A stretch of DNA of 23,052 nucleotides from a virus (IMGVR_UViG_3300043639_000100:1-23052); one strand, 5' to 3'. Positions 1 through 6,932 are shown, numbered from the stretch's first letter. The notes: generated by a model from the letters alone, not told the origin. Program-made: numbers and translations.

Positions 1-167
1 TTGCCCATTTTCTGAATTTCCTCGAGCGGGCCCAATTTCTCGCGGGCATGATCGGCCGGACTGAACACCTCATGCCCAGCAGCACGTAATTTTTCAGCGA
101 CGTGGTCGAACAGCGGGAAATTATAATTCCCGTGTGCCTGCATTGGGCCAGCGATATATATTTTCAT
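1..167 (-). CDS. DUF4406 family protein, cut by window edge
   Basis: The first 55 codons of a minus-strand gene that runs off the left edge. It starts at ATG 167 with a strong GGAGGAG ribosome binding site a few bases upstream. The protein opens MKIYIAGPM, followed by NYNFPLFDHVAEKLRAAGH and EVFSPAD. This is the signature of the DUF4406 / nucleoside 2-deoxyribosyltransferase-like Rossmann fold common in phages: a GPM loop after the first strand, an F-x-x-F helix, then a V-x-x-P-A-D strand end. By homology it would bind a nucleoside or nucleotide, but the substrate for DUF4406 is not established. It lies 38 bases downstream of the helicase gene on the same strand and is probably co-transcribed with it. 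The catalytic C-terminal part is outside the window. Confidence 0.85.
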   Translation of the reverse strand, partial: MKIYIAGPMQAHGNYNFPLFDHVAEKLRAAGHEVFSPADHAREKLGPLEEIQKMG

Positions 168-205
168 TTTGGCTCCTCCAAATCCGGCAATTTTTCTTGC
201 AGCTC

Positions 206-1456
206 CTACATCTTAACGACAACGAGTTGTTCGGACGCGCGCGTGATGCCAGTATAGAGCCAGTTCATGCGAGTGCCACCCTGCCAACGTCGACGAGGAT
301 CACCCCAAAGATAGCTCTCATCGAGCAAAACGACTCTTTTAAACCCTGACCCCTGCGCCCTATGGCAGGTGATAGCGTAGCCGTAGTTGAATTCTTGAGC
401 CCGGATGCGCTCGTGCCACATCCAAGCTTCATCCGGTTTTGCTTCGAGAAAAGGTCGTTTATGGGCATAACATTCAACTTTTCGTAGCTCGCCATCATCA
501 GCCAAATCATTGTCGAGTGATTCCAAACAAAGATGGAGGAAGGGATTATTTCCGAGATGATCGACCTTCAACACTCGCCAGAACGATCCGTTGAGTACGC
601 CAAGTCTGTGATCGTTGCGCCCACAAATGAGCCTATCACCCACCATTGGCAATTCGTGGGTAAACCCAAATCCGGTACGCGCGATGCCATTATATTTGAA
701 GCGGGTATCATGCTTGCCGCAAATCAACTGCAGCTCTGGGTCTAGGTACCAGCCTGTTGGAACCGCGCGAGTAAGTTGCGCGTCGGTGCCGAAATGATTG
801 TATAATTTCTGACCCATACGTACCGCCGTTGCCATTCGAATAATACCGCTATCCCAAGCCTGCCGATGGATTTCAGTGAGCATGACATCGGGAGTCTCTA
901 CTAAAAAATACGGCTCGCCTTTGATCGGCAGCAGCTGGGCTGGATCCATGACGACCAATAGCGGGATGCCGAATGATAGCAAATCCGTACCTATTTCTTC
1001 GTCTACCATGCTGGCTTCATCGATCGCGATTAAGCTGGGTGAAGTAATAGTTTCGCCATCTCTATTTTTCGTAAAAGCATCTGGATTGAGTTCGAATTTT
1101 GGTTCACTCAATATTTTTCTGATTTCCTGTATGCGAATAAAAGCATCCATCGATGCGCCGCCTTCGACCTTTCGTTTGGATTCTAAATTAGTGAGTTCCA
1201 GAAGTAAGGCTAGATCTTCGTAGCGATGGTAAATCATCGAATGAATCGTAGAGGCAGGACAGCCTTTCCTCCGCAGCACCAGAGCTGCTTTGCCAGTGTA
1301 AGCGGCAACGCGCACATTATGGCGAGCCAAATAACTTAGAATTGTCGTTTTGCCGGTGCCGGCGAATCCATACAGCGTGAATACAGGTTGAATTCCTGCT
1401 TTCAGCCATGCCAGAATTTTATAAATCGCGTTTCTTTGGTCTTGTGTCCACTGCAT
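206..1456 (-). CDS. SF1 DNA helicase, RecD/Dda-like
   Basis: A 416-residue ATP-dependent DNA helicase of superfamily 1, probably acting at the phage replication fork or in recombination. Visible motifs are Walker A GFAGTGKTT at residues 30-38, Walker B IAIDEAS around 143-149, a motif III-like VVMDPAQLLPI, then TEIHRQA. Near the C-terminus come ITCHRAQGSGFKRVVLL and LYTGITRASEQLVVV, the UvrD_C_2-type motifs V and VI. The domain order (AAA_30 then UvrD_C_2) and size match compact phage Dda/RecD2-like helicases. The start is ATG 1456, embedded in the 3' part of a 56-aa gene, so its translation is probably coupled. It sits directly after the polymerase in a replication block. The exact role (fork helicase or exonuclease partner) cannot be read from the sequence. 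Confidence 0.93.
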   Translation of the reverse strand: MQWTQDQRNAIYKILAWLKAGIQPVFTLYGFAGTGKTTILSYLARHNVRVAAYTGKAALVLRRKGCPASTIHSMIYHRYEDLALLLELTNLESKRKVEGGASMDAFIRIQEIRKILSEPKFELNPDAFTKNRDGETITSPSLIAIDEASMVDEEIGTDLLSFGIPLLVVMDPAQLLPIKGEPYFLVETPDVMLTEIHRQAWDSGIIRMATAVRMGQKLYNHFGTDAQLTRAVPTGWYLDPELQLICGKHDTRFKYNGIARTGFGFTHELPMVGDRLICGRNDHRLGVLNGSFWRVLKVDHLGNNPFLHLCLESLDNDLADDGELRKVECYAHKRPFLEAKPDEAWMWHERIRAQEFNYGYAITCHRAQGSGFKRVVLLDESYLWGDPRRRWQGGTRMNWLYTGITRASEQLVVVKM

Positions 1457-1589
1457 TTACGCCCCCAATTTCGATCATTTTTTTCCATCGCGCAATATCC
1501 GTCCGAGGCTCGAGCATTATCCATACCGATCCATCGTCGGCGAGCGCATAGAGCGTATCGTTACTGGCAGCAATTTGGATAATTCTCAT
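1419..1589 (-). CDS. Small 56-aa protein between polymerase and helicase
   Basis: A short gene starting at ATG 1589, which overlaps the polymerase stop as ATGA. It is preceded by a GGGAG ribosome binding site and ends at TAA 1421-1419, 35 bases inside the helicase gene. The product begins MRIIQIAASNDTLYALADDG and continues with SVWIMLEP and RWKKM. The L-Y-A-L-x-D-D-G-S-V-W run resembles one blade edge of a beta-propeller or WD-like strand. I recall similar short proteins in other phages, but no function can be assigned. The overlaps on both sides place it firmly in the polymerase-helicase operon and argue that it is translated. Confidence 0.75.
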   Translation of the reverse strand: MRIIQIAASNDTLYALADDGSVWIMLEPRTDIARWKKMIEIGGVNAVDTRPKKRDL

Positions 1590-3376
1590 TTGCAGCTCCC
1601 GTAATTATCGCCCTCACCGATCTCCACCGCCAGCGGCAGCCCTGGCAGCCATTTGGGCTCGCGCGTCATTTCCTCGGAAATAATTATTTTGGCAGCCGCC
1701 ACGTTATTTTCCGGGACCGAGAACAGCAGCTCGTCATGGCTTTGAAGAATCATGCGATATCCCCGCCGTGCCAACCGCACCGCTGCCTGCATGACCACGA
1801 TCCGGGCCAATGCTTGAACAATATTCTCGAATATTTTTGCCCCGTACAAATCCGGATCATTGAGGGTGTAGCGCAGGGTCATTTTGTTGGGCAGAATAAT
1901 TTCCCCGGTCCTGAATTCGAGCGGGCCTTTGACCGAATCCGGCCAGCGAACGACTTGTTTGATCGGATTATTAATGGTCCCAGCCAATAAATGGTCGAGT
2001 TCGTACCAGACGCTGCGGATGCGATGGAACAGATTGCGATAGGTCTGCACCACCTCTTCGGCGATTTTTTCATCGAATAATCCCGCCAGCGGAATTCCAT
2101 ACTGGCGGGCCGAGGTCACCACCATGTTGTGAAACCGCACATGGCCGCAGCCGTAGCCCAGGCCCAGGATTGCAGTTTTGCCGATAAACCGCTCGTTGGG
2201 CTGATTTTTCTTGGTGACAGTGCGACCGAACACAATCCCAGCAAACTGCGCGTAGACGTCATCGCCGCGGCCGAAGGCCTGCACCAGCGCCTCCTCACGA
2301 GCGAGCTTGGCCACGATGCGGGCTTCGATCTGCGCCAGATCGCCGGTGATGAGCTTCTCCCCCCGCCTGGCGGTCAATGCCGTCCGCAATTTGGATTTCT
2401 CCTTGTCGCGCGGCAGGTTCTGCATGTTCATTTTCCACTCACCGGAGAGCCGGTGGGTGTGCGCGCCGCCGTATCTCAGAGGCACCGGTAGTAGGGCCCC
2501 ATTGCCCCACGGCAGCTGGGCGATATCCAGGAACCGCTGCGCGCGCGTCTCCTCGATCGTGGACTTCTGGCTCAGGCGGGCGGCCGCTAGGGTCTGGACC
2601 TGGTAGTTGACGTCGTCATCGTAGCTGCCGTTGTACTCGAGCAGCTGGCTCATGAAGGCGTCGGTTTTGGCGAAGGCGGGTATGCTACGGCCCGTAGGCG
2701 AGGTCTTGATCTCCACCTCCACCCCCAGCGATTCCAACGCATCCTGGAAGCTCTGCTGGCTCATGAGGGCCGCTTTATCGTAGCCCGACTCCCACAACAG
2801 GGTGTTTTTGCGCTTGCGCAGCTCCGCCAGGTGCTCCCCCAGCATGGCGACGTCGGCGTGCAGCCGCGGCACCACCGCCGCGCGCAGCACCAGATCCATG
2901 ATGATGCGCTCCTCGGCCGGGAATTCGGGGTAGAGCTTCTGGTAGATGAAAAAGCACTCCCTGGCGTCGTTCATGGCGTAGCTGCACATTTCCGGCCACA
3001 GCCCCGCATTCTTGATGTCCTGGGGGCGCATCCCCATCACCTTGTGGACGGTGTCGCCCTTGGAGTCGCGGCCGAACAGCTCCTTGATCACCGCCCCCAG
3101 GCTGTTGCGCTTGTAATTCCGCAGTGCCCGTACAAGTCCCAAAGTATCCTGAAGCAATCCGGCAACCCAGGTGTACCTCCACGCCAAAATTGCCATGTCA
3201 AAAAGGGCATTGTGGCTGACACAAATTGTCTCGCTGGCGGGATATTGCTGGAGGAAGGCGGGGATTTCTTCCGGCATAATTATTTTCGGTGCCGGCCAGC
3301 GGGTATCGTAGGCCGCCATCATAATGGTCTGAAATTGCGGATCGAGAATATATTCAGGCGGGCTCATGCGCCGCAA
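1586..3376 (-). CDS. Family A DNA polymerase (5' end frameshifted)
   Basis: Replicative DNA polymerase of family A (Pol I type) with a proofreading exonuclease domain. Polymerase motif A is ITGDLAQIEARIVAKLA (Asp346, Glu351). Motif B spans Lys400 to Tyr408-Gly409 (KTAILGLGYGCG). Motif C is HDE at 547-549. In the N-terminal 3'-5' exonuclease domain, Exo II is SHNALFD (Asp60) and Exo III is Y-x3-D (Tyr133, Asp137). The expected Exo I D-x-E motif is missing from this frame, and the frame opens only with a TTG (3376) or ATG (3367) lacking a good ribosome binding site. The missing residues lie just upstream, one base out of register (see 3377-3437). Allowing one +1 shift, the full protein is about 616 residues. 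It is followed by the 56-aa gene and the helicase. Confidence 0.95.
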   Translation of the reverse strand: MRRMSPPEYILDPQFQTIMMAAYDTRWPAPKIIMPEEIPAFLQQYPASETICVSHNALFDMAILAWRYTWVAGLLQDTLGLVRALRNYKRNSLGAVIKELFGRDSKGDTVHKVMGMRPQDIKNAGLWPEMCSYAMNDARECFFIYQKLYPEFPAEERIIMDLVLRAAVVPRLHADVAMLGEHLAELRKRKNTLLWESGYDKAALMSQQSFQDALESLGVEVEIKTSPTGRSIPAFAKTDAFMSQLLEYNGSYDDDVNYQVQTLAAARLSQKSTIEETRAQRFLDIAQLPWGNGALLPVPLRYGGAHTHRLSGEWKMNMQNLPRDKEKSKLRTALTARRGEKLITGDLAQIEARIVAKLAREEALVQAFGRGDDVYAQFAGIVFGRTVTKKNQPNERFIGKTAILGLGYGCGHVRFHNMVVTSARQYGIPLAGLFDEKIAEEVVQTYRNLFHRIRSVWYELDHLLAGTINNPIKQVVRWPDSVKGPLEFRTGEIILPNKMTLRYTLNDPDLYGAKIFENIVQALARIVVMQAAVRLARRGYRMILQSHDELLFSVPENNVAAAKIIISEEMTREPKWLPGLPLAVEIGEGDNYGSCK

Positions 3377-3437
3377 CGAATATTCGCGCGACCAGTAGGT
3401 TTCGAAAATCCACGACCAGGAAATGTTTCAATGTCAC
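3377..3437 (-). other. Displaced polymerase N-terminus with Exo I motif
   Basis: Reading the minus strand from GTG 3437 (after the AGGGGGTGA ribosome binding site) gives MTLKHFLVVDF. It then leaves the polymerase frame at a four-T run (AAAA at 3405-3408 on the plus strand). Skipping one base at TTT-C gives ETYWSREYS and joins directly to LRRMSPPEYI of the polymerase. The join restores V-D-F-E-T-Y, the Exo I motif (D-x-E) of family A exonuclease domains. So the real gene starts at 3437, and either one T is an insertion (mutation or sequencing error) or a programmed +1 shift occurs at TTT-CGA. Confidence 0.85.
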
Positions 3438-3454
3438 TGGTCACCCCCTTTCTC

Positions 3455-3688
3455 TTAATTAGCTCCCTTGGGATTTCCCGTCGCCTTCGTCAGCAGGCGG
3501 GGGCGGATTTGCACTGCCGGGATTTGGGTCTGGTTCAGGTGGGCTGCCGTCATCTCCACCTTCAGGGTGTCCAGGATCACCCGCGCTATCCCGATGTGCA
3601 GCCTCACTTCCGAGGCCGAGATTTTCCCTGCGTTCACCAGCGTCCATAGTTCCAGCATCTTCATCCGGATATCGGCCGTGCTTTGCAT
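3455..3688 (-). CDS. Small helical phage protein, 77 aa
   Basis: I chose ATG 3688 because a GGAG ribosome binding site lies 7 bases upstream; the frame stays open to TTG 3721. The product begins MQSTADIRMKMLELWTLVNA and continues with SEVRLHIGIARVILDTLKVE, a compact helical pattern with well-spaced hydrophobic residues. Third codon positions in this frame are strongly G/C, as in neighbouring real genes. The gene lies entirely inside the 3' part of the ORF starting at 4325, in another frame. Of the two overlapping frames this one looks more like protein. It sits 17 bases before the polymerase start. Function unknown. Confidence 0.7.
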   Translation of the reverse strand: MQSTADIRMKMLELWTLVNAGKISASEVRLHIGIARVILDTLKVEMTAAHLNQTQIPAVQIRPRLLTKATGNPKGAN

Positions 3689-4325
3689 GATGGCGCTCCA
3701 AACGTCTTTGTATTCTCCCAAGAATAATCTGCATTGTTTTGATAGTACGCGCTTTTTCGCGTCTGGCTAGGCGCTCGATGCGAGCTTCCTCCAGCACTGC
3801 ATGCTTGTAGGTGTCGTAGGTGTCGGCACAGCCGGCACAGCGGTACTTCTCGGTGGCGGTGAGTTCGGTGCCGCATTCCATGCAACGCCGGATCTGGACA
3901 AGTCCCGGCCGGCGGTAAATTCCCCAATTGTGGTCGTTGCGGCCGATCATGCGGCACATGTGGTCGACCCAATCGATCACCAGCTGCTGAGAAATCTGCG
4001 GCACGCGGGAGAGCTGGGGCGATGGTGGTGCCATCATCAGCTCCTCCAGGCCGAAAATCATCACGTCGATACACTGATCGATGCGCTCGATCAGCCGCTG
4101 TTCAGCTCTGAGACGCGGGTCATCCGGCATGGGTTTCCCCAGGTAGCAGTGGGAGTTTTTGGCGGCATTGGCCGCCGATCCTTTGATCCCGGCCCAGGTG
4201 CGGGTGATGGGATCCGTGTGAAGAAATCTCATGGGCACCAGGCCGCGATGCAGTCTGGCATCGTAACGATAGCCGCTGCTCACTGCTCCAGAGCGAAAGC
4301 GCTTGCCGTAGTTGAGCTTGGCCAT
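3459..4325 (-). CDS. Zinc-ribbon protein of unknown function
   Basis: Starts at ATG 4325, immediately after the stop of the upstream gene. Residues 1 to about 205 look genuine: a basic N-terminus (MAKLNYGKRFRSG), a helical middle (RLRAEQRLIERIDQCIDVM), then a four-cysteine zinc ribbon, CMECG-x8-YRCAGCAD, around residue 150, followed by a charged helix. The last 80 residues are rich in Gly, Pro, Asp and Glu and overprint the 77-aa gene in another frame. They read like an out-of-frame shadow, so the true end may be earlier (one indel near 3700-3725) or this may be a genuine disordered tail. The zinc ribbon and basic residues suggest nucleic-acid binding, an inference only. It lies between a winged-helix gene and the polymerase. 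Confidence 0.72.
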   Translation of the reverse strand: MAKLNYGKRFRSGAVSSGYRYDARLHRGLVPMRFLHTDPITRTWAGIKGSAANAAKNSHCYLGKPMPDDPRLRAEQRLIERIDQCIDVMIFGLEELMMAPPSPQLSRVPQISQQLVIDWVDHMCRMIGRNDHNWGIYRRPGLVQIRRCMECGTELTATEKYRCAGCADTYDTYKHAVLEEARIERLARREKARTIKTMQIILGRIQRRLERHHAKHGRYPDEDAGTMDAGERRENLGLGSEAAHRDSAGDPGHPEGGDDGSPPEPDPNPGSANPPPPADEGDGKSQGS

Positions 4326-4604
4326 CTAGATCCGCCTGAGCGAGACCCGCCTAGCGGTCGGTTTCCAGGTATTGAAGTCGGTACGCTTGAGCAGACCGGC
4401 ACGCGAGAGCAGGTTGAGGTGGTACCAGCTTTGCGCCCAACCACCGGCCAGCTTGGCTTCCTTGTTGGTGATGGAGCCCTGCTTGCGGGCCTTGATCAGC
4501 ACCCGCTGGCGCGCGCTCTGGGTGGTCTTACGATCGCTGGCCTGCCGCCGCCGTCGCCGCTGACCGTTGCTCTTTTTGCGCTTGTGTCGCTTGAGTCGCT
4601 TCAT
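4326..4604 (-). CDS. Basic winged-helix-like DNA-binding protein, 92 aa
   Basis: Start chosen at ATG 4604, which has a near-perfect AGGAGG ribosome binding site 5-6 bases upstream; the open frame continues further without one. The N-terminus is extremely basic (MKRLKRHKRKKSNGQRRRRR). The second half, RQRVLIKARKQGSITNKEAK followed by WYHLNLLSRAGLLKRTDF, has the helix, turn, recognition-helix and L-x-R-A-G-L-L wing pattern of a winged helix-turn-helix fold. It probably binds DNA or RNA and could be one of the phage's transcription regulators. Its 5' end overlaps the previous gene by 77 bases, and its stop abuts the ATG of the zinc-ribbon gene. Target unknown. Confidence 0.75.
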   Translation of the reverse strand: MKRLKRHKRKKSNGQRRRRRQASDRKTTQSARQRVLIKARKQGSITNKEAKLAGGWAQSWYHLNLLSRAGLLKRTDFNTWKPTARRVSLRRI

Positions 4605-4827
4605 CCTTCCCTCCTGATAACAGGGTTGCGCGCGCCTGCCGCGGCATGAAATTGGCAAATCGCTCGCGCCCGATCCGGTTGATCTCCATCGCTTTACTTA
4701 GCGTTTGCCACTCTTCCAACAAGGCATGAGCGTGTTCACGGCCCATCCGGGTGATCTCGGCATCGACGTTTTCACCTTTCTCCTGGTTGTTTTCGGCCAA
4801 ACACAGGAAGATCTCGGCTTGCTTCAT
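4528..4827 (-). CDS. Hypothetical protein, 99 aa
   Basis: Starts at ATG 4827 directly after the stop of the zinc-ribbon gene at 4828 and overlaps the winged-helix gene downstream. The first 70 residues are well-formed and helical: MKQAEIFLCLAENNQEKGEN, then REHAHALLEEWQTLSKAMEI and RERFANFMPRQARATLL. The rest, within the overlap, is low-complexity Ala/Gln/Thr. I do not recognise a family. The strict end-to-start arrangement indicates one operon. Confidence 0.65.
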   Translation of the reverse strand: MKQAEIFLCLAENNQEKGENVDAEITRMGREHAHALLEEWQTLSKAMEINRIGRERFANFMPRQARATLLSGGKDEATQATQAQKEQRSAATAAAGQRS

Positions 4828-5034
4828 CTACAGCTCCTCATTCTCAGGGTCTTGTGTCTTCGCTAGGAGTTTGCCGCACTGCGGACAGTAGGAATACGCG
4901 CCGATCCCGCCTCCCGCCAGGCCATAGCCCATTTCGGCAGGCACCTTGCAGTCCGGGCATTCGTCGGGATGAACCTCAGGCAACTCAGAGTCTTGCTCCG
5001 ATAAGTCGAGGTGGAATGTTGGTTCGTCAGCCAT
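4828..5034 (-). CDS. Small zinc-ribbon protein, 68 aa
   Basis: An acidic N-terminus (MADEPTFHLDLSEQDSELPE) leads into two CxxC knuckles, CPDC and YCPQCGKLL, about 27 residues apart. That is a classical small zinc ribbon. A Gly-rich segment (GYGLAGGGIGAYSY) fills the loop. Such proteins are frequent in phages and may bridge nucleic acids or proteins; nothing here gives a specific role. The ribosome binding site is a weak GAGGT, about 11 bases from ATG 5034. Confidence 0.7.
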   Translation of the reverse strand: MADEPTFHLDLSEQDSELPEVHPDECPDCKVPAEMGYGLAGGGIGAYSYCPQCGKLLAKTQDPENEEL

Positions 5035-5048
5035 ATTGTAAATTTACC

Positions 5049-5144
5049 TCAACGCATCGGCACTTGACAACCGAATATTACAGTTAGCGCCAGCGCGGTC
5101 GCCAGAAACAAGGTCAACACCACCATGCGCTCCAACGGATACAT
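5049..5144 (-). CDS. Tiny membrane peptide or lipoprotein, 31 aa
   Basis: A 31-residue frame starting at ATG 5144, immediately after the TAG of the upstream gene (5147-5145). It reads MYPLERMVVLTLFLATALAL, then TVIFGCQVPMR. A short charged start, one hydrophobic helix and a Cys right after I-F-G fit a membrane peptide or a minimal lipoprotein with a weak lipobox. It fills an otherwise empty gap in a packed operon, which supports it. A GAGG lies about 10 bases upstream. No function assigned. Confidence 0.5.
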   Translation of the reverse strand: MYPLERMVVLTLFLATALALTVIFGCQVPMR

Positions 5145-5363
5145 CTATTTTATGCCTCGTGCTCGCAATGCCACTAACTCGTTGTGAACCCATTCAAGAT
5201 TGCGCTTGGCTTGCTCTTCCAGCGCAGCATTCTTGGGCGACAGCGGCGGCGGGTGTTCGCGATAATAGCGGGCCACGCTGGCGCTGATCTTGGCGCGCAC
5301 CTGCGGGGTCGGGTGCTCGCCCTTGGTGAACAGCCCGTCAGTCCTTTTTGGCGGTCGGGTCAT
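5145..5363 (-). CDS. Small basic protein with NUMOD3-like motif, 72 aa
   Basis: A 72-residue basic protein: MTRPPKRTDGLFTKGEHPTP, then QVRAKISASVARYYREHPPP and a C-terminal helix EEQAKRNLEWVHNELVALRA. The stretch P-x-V-R-A-K-I-S-A-S-V-x-x-Y resembles the NUMOD3 DNA-binding helix found in phage homing endonucleases and related proteins. The resemblance is by eye and short. It overlaps the upstream coiled-coil gene by 26 bases and abuts the 31-aa ORF, so it is in the same operon. Confidence 0.65.
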   Translation of the reverse strand: MTRPPKRTDGLFTKGEHPTPQVRAKISASVARYYREHPPPLSPKNAALEEQAKRNLEWVHNELVALRARGIK

Positions 5364-5598
5364 TTGGGGTGCCCCCTTGCTGCAGCTTGATTAGATTGAG
5401 CAATGTATGGCTCACATCGATTAAAAAAACGTTTAGTTCTAGCAATCGCTCGATCTCAACTTCATAAGCGGTATTGCGATCTTGCGAGCGTTGCACGTCC
5501 TTATCCATCCGCAACCGCTCGACCTCAGTCTGCAATTCCCGAAAGGCCTCACACGGTTCGGCACCGTCGGGCATCATGCAAGCTGGCAAGGTGGCCAT
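5338..5598 (-). CDS. Coiled-coil protein, 86 aa
   Basis: MATLPACMMPDGAEPCEAFR is followed by a long charged helix, RELQTEVERLRMDKDVQRSQ, and then VEIERLLELNVFLIDVSHTL. The middle has regular heptad spacing typical of a coiled coil. The C-terminus is polar. No family recognised. It overlaps the downstream gene by 26 bases and starts one base after the stop of the membrane-protein gene at 5600. Confidence 0.65.
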   Translation of the reverse strand: MATLPACMMPDGAEPCEAFRELQTEVERLRMDKDVQRSQDRNTAYEVEIERLLELNVFLIDVSHTLLNLIKLQQGGTPNDPTAKKD

Positions 5599-5599
5599 T

Positions 5600-5836
5600 T
5601 CAGTCTCCCCACAGCATCCGAAATATCATCGCGGCCATGATCATGGACAGTATCGTGGCCGGCAGCCACAGCCAGTTGTCGTACACCAGCGCTAGGACAA
5701 TCCCACCGCCAAGGGTGTAAATCGCCAGGGTCACATCGACGCTGTTGATCTCATAGTTTCCGATCTTCCCCATCGGATGCGATGGTGGGAAAATGTGGTT
5801 GGCGATCCAATCCAGCATCCGGATGAAGGCTTTCAC
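5600..5836 (-). CDS. Small two-helix membrane protein, 78 aa
   Basis: I chose GTG 5836, preceded by GGAAG about 8 bases upstream. The longer frame to ATG 5878 would run across the terminator at 5849-5877. The protein starts VKAFIRMLDWIANHIFPPSH and then has two hydrophobic segments, SVDVTLAIYTLGGGIVLALV and LWLPATILSMIMAAMIFRML, separated by YDNW. Two transmembrane helices with a short polar hairpin fit an inner-membrane protein. A holin is possible but not supported by neighbouring lysis genes. Confidence 0.68.
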   Translation of the reverse strand: MKAFIRMLDWIANHIFPPSHPMGKIGNYEINSVDVTLAIYTLGGGIVLALVYDNWLWLPATILSMIMAAMIFRMLWGD

Positions 5837-5848
5837 TGGTAAACTTCC

Positions 5849-5877
5849 AAAAAAATGGGGGGCTGTTAGGCCCCCCA
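5849..5877 (-). terminator. Rho-independent terminator after Pro/Gly-rich gene
   Basis: On the minus strand, GGGGGGC, a six-base loop, then GCCCCCC form a 7-bp all-GC stem followed by ATTTTTTT. It lies 20 bases after the stop of the Pro/Gly-rich gene and just before the ribosome binding site of the membrane-protein gene, so it ends the former's transcript. Confidence 0.9.
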
Positions 5878-5896
5878 AAGATTTCCTTCAGCTTAA

Positions 5897-6616
5897 TTAC
5901 CGCTTCGGAGCGGCACTCCCTTGCGGTGGGAAATAGCCCCAGCCGTACTCGGGATGAAAGCCCCAACCGCCTTCGGGCGGCGGCGGCTTGACTGCTCCTG
6001 CATCGGGCGGTGGCGGTAGCTCGATCGGATGGCTTGGTCCTCCAGGCAGTGGCGCACCACCCCAGAATCCAGGCGGAAGATGGATCGGATGCGACGGATA
6101 CCCCGGCGCTCCCGGCGGGATCACGATGGGATGCTCTGGGTGACCTGGTTGGGGCCAAATCTCCGGCGGGATCGGCGGCAGCACGATCGGATGCGACGGG
6201 TGAGCGCCTCCGCCTTCTGGGTGCCCATAACCCGGATCGACCGGGCGACCAGGATAGCCATAACCCGGATCAACCGGACGACCAGGCCAACCGTAACCTG
6301 GATCGACCGGCCGACCAGGATAGCCATAACCCGGATCAACCGGGCCACCAGGTCGACCAGGCAGTGGAGCGCCACCCCAGAAACCCGGCGGTCGACCAGG
6401 AAGCCCTTGGTCGGGATAACCAGGAAGCGGCCAAATGCCGGGAGGCACAGGCACACCGTAGCCGGGATCAACCGGCGGACGACCACCACCCCAGAAGCCG
6501 GGAGGCCGACCACCTGGAAGTCCCTGATCGGGATAGAGCGGTGGCGGAGCGATCGGATGTTCCGGAGTTCCCGGTGCTGAGACCGGAATGATCATAGCGA
6601 GGAAAGGTTGTCCCAT
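5897..6616 (-). CDS. Pro/Gly-rich tandem-repeat phage protein
   Basis: A 239-residue protein starting at ATG 6616 with GGAGG 9 bases upstream. It opens MGQPFLAMIIPVSAPGTPEH and is then almost entirely Pro, Gly, His and aromatic residues. Recurring units are YPDQGLPG, RPPGFWGGAPLPG, [HP]SHPIVLPP / SHPIELPP and four copies of PVDPGYGxPGR. There is no signal peptide and no folded domain. I recall proteins with SHPI and PDQGLPG repeats next to virion genes in other phages, which would suggest a virion or packaging-associated disordered protein, but this is memory, not a search. It ends at a strong terminator and forms its own short transcription unit. Confidence 0.8.
   Translation of the reverse strand: MGQPFLAMIIPVSAPGTPEHPIAPPPLYPDQGLPGGRPPGFWGGGRPPVDPGYGVPVPPGIWPLPGYPDQGLPGRPPGFWGGAPLPGRPGGPVDPGYGYPGRPVDPGYGWPGRPVDPGYGYPGRPVDPGYGHPEGGGAHPSHPIVLPPIPPEIWPQPGHPEHPIVIPPGAPGYPSHPIHLPPGFWGGAPLPGGPSHPIELPPPPDAGAVKPPPPEGGWGFHPEYGWGYFPPQGSAAPKR
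6224..6355 (-). repeat. Four 33-bp tandem repeats in Pro/Gly gene
   Basis: Four consecutive 33-bp units (6224-6256, 6257-6289, 6290-6322, 6323-6355) encode PVDPGYG[YWH]PGR-like 11-mers. The units differ by a few bases. The array is in frame, so unit number can change without disrupting the protein. Confidence 0.85.
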
Positions 6617-6710
6617 TTTGGTAGTCCTCCATCCATGAATTTGGAAATTTAGAACTTTACGCACGCACTTTACACGATTCTAGCGTCTGCAACAGGGACA
6701 ACGGTGCCCC

Positions 6711-6923
6711 TTATTTTTTATGCGAACTATCCACATGCGCGCGACGAACTTGTTTATGCCTGGGCTGCGCAACTTCATGGCCGCTGCGGAACACGACGTG
6801 GCGCAGATGGTGCGACATCGAGTGCCATAATTCTTCGTTGTTGCGATCGCGCCGCAGCGCCCGGAAGTCCTCGTGCGCGTGGCAAGCGTGCCGATGAATG
6901 GCATCGTGGTTAGTCCAGGTCAT
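6711..6923 (-). CDS. Histidine-rich small protein, 70 aa
   Basis: The start at ATG 6923 has GGGGGA 4-5 bases upstream, just at the end of the terminator at 6933-6983. The product MTWTNHDAIHRHACHAHEDF, then WHSMSHHLRHVVFRSGHEVA and RRAHVDSSHKK, has about a dozen histidines in 70 residues. That suggests possible metal binding but gives no family. Starting right behind a terminator, it needs its own promoter or read-through. Coding is plausible, not certain. Confidence 0.5.
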   Translation of the reverse strand: MTWTNHDAIHRHACHAHEDFRALRRDRNNEELWHSMSHHLRHVVFRSGHEVAQPRHKQVRRAHVDSSHKK

Positions 6924-6932
6924 TGATCCCCC

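Noticed and set aside
2831-3649. Long plus-strand open frame of 272 codons
   Set aside because: It lies antisense to the polymerase exonuclease region, whose motifs are clear on the other strand; composition is His/Arg/Pro-rich as expected for a shadow.
3801-4649. Long plus-strand open frame of 282 codons
   Set aside because: It is antisense to the zinc-ribbon and winged-helix genes, has no ribosome binding site and no recognisable domain; GC-rich DNA leaves such antisense frames open by chance.
5837-5878. Upstream extension of the small membrane protein to ATG 5878
   Set aside because: The extra codons are the terminator hairpin itself; GTG 5836 has its own ribosome binding site.
6224-6355. 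Regular repeats considered as a CRISPR array
   Set aside because: Units are contiguous 33-mers without spacers and encode an in-frame PVDPGYG peptide.
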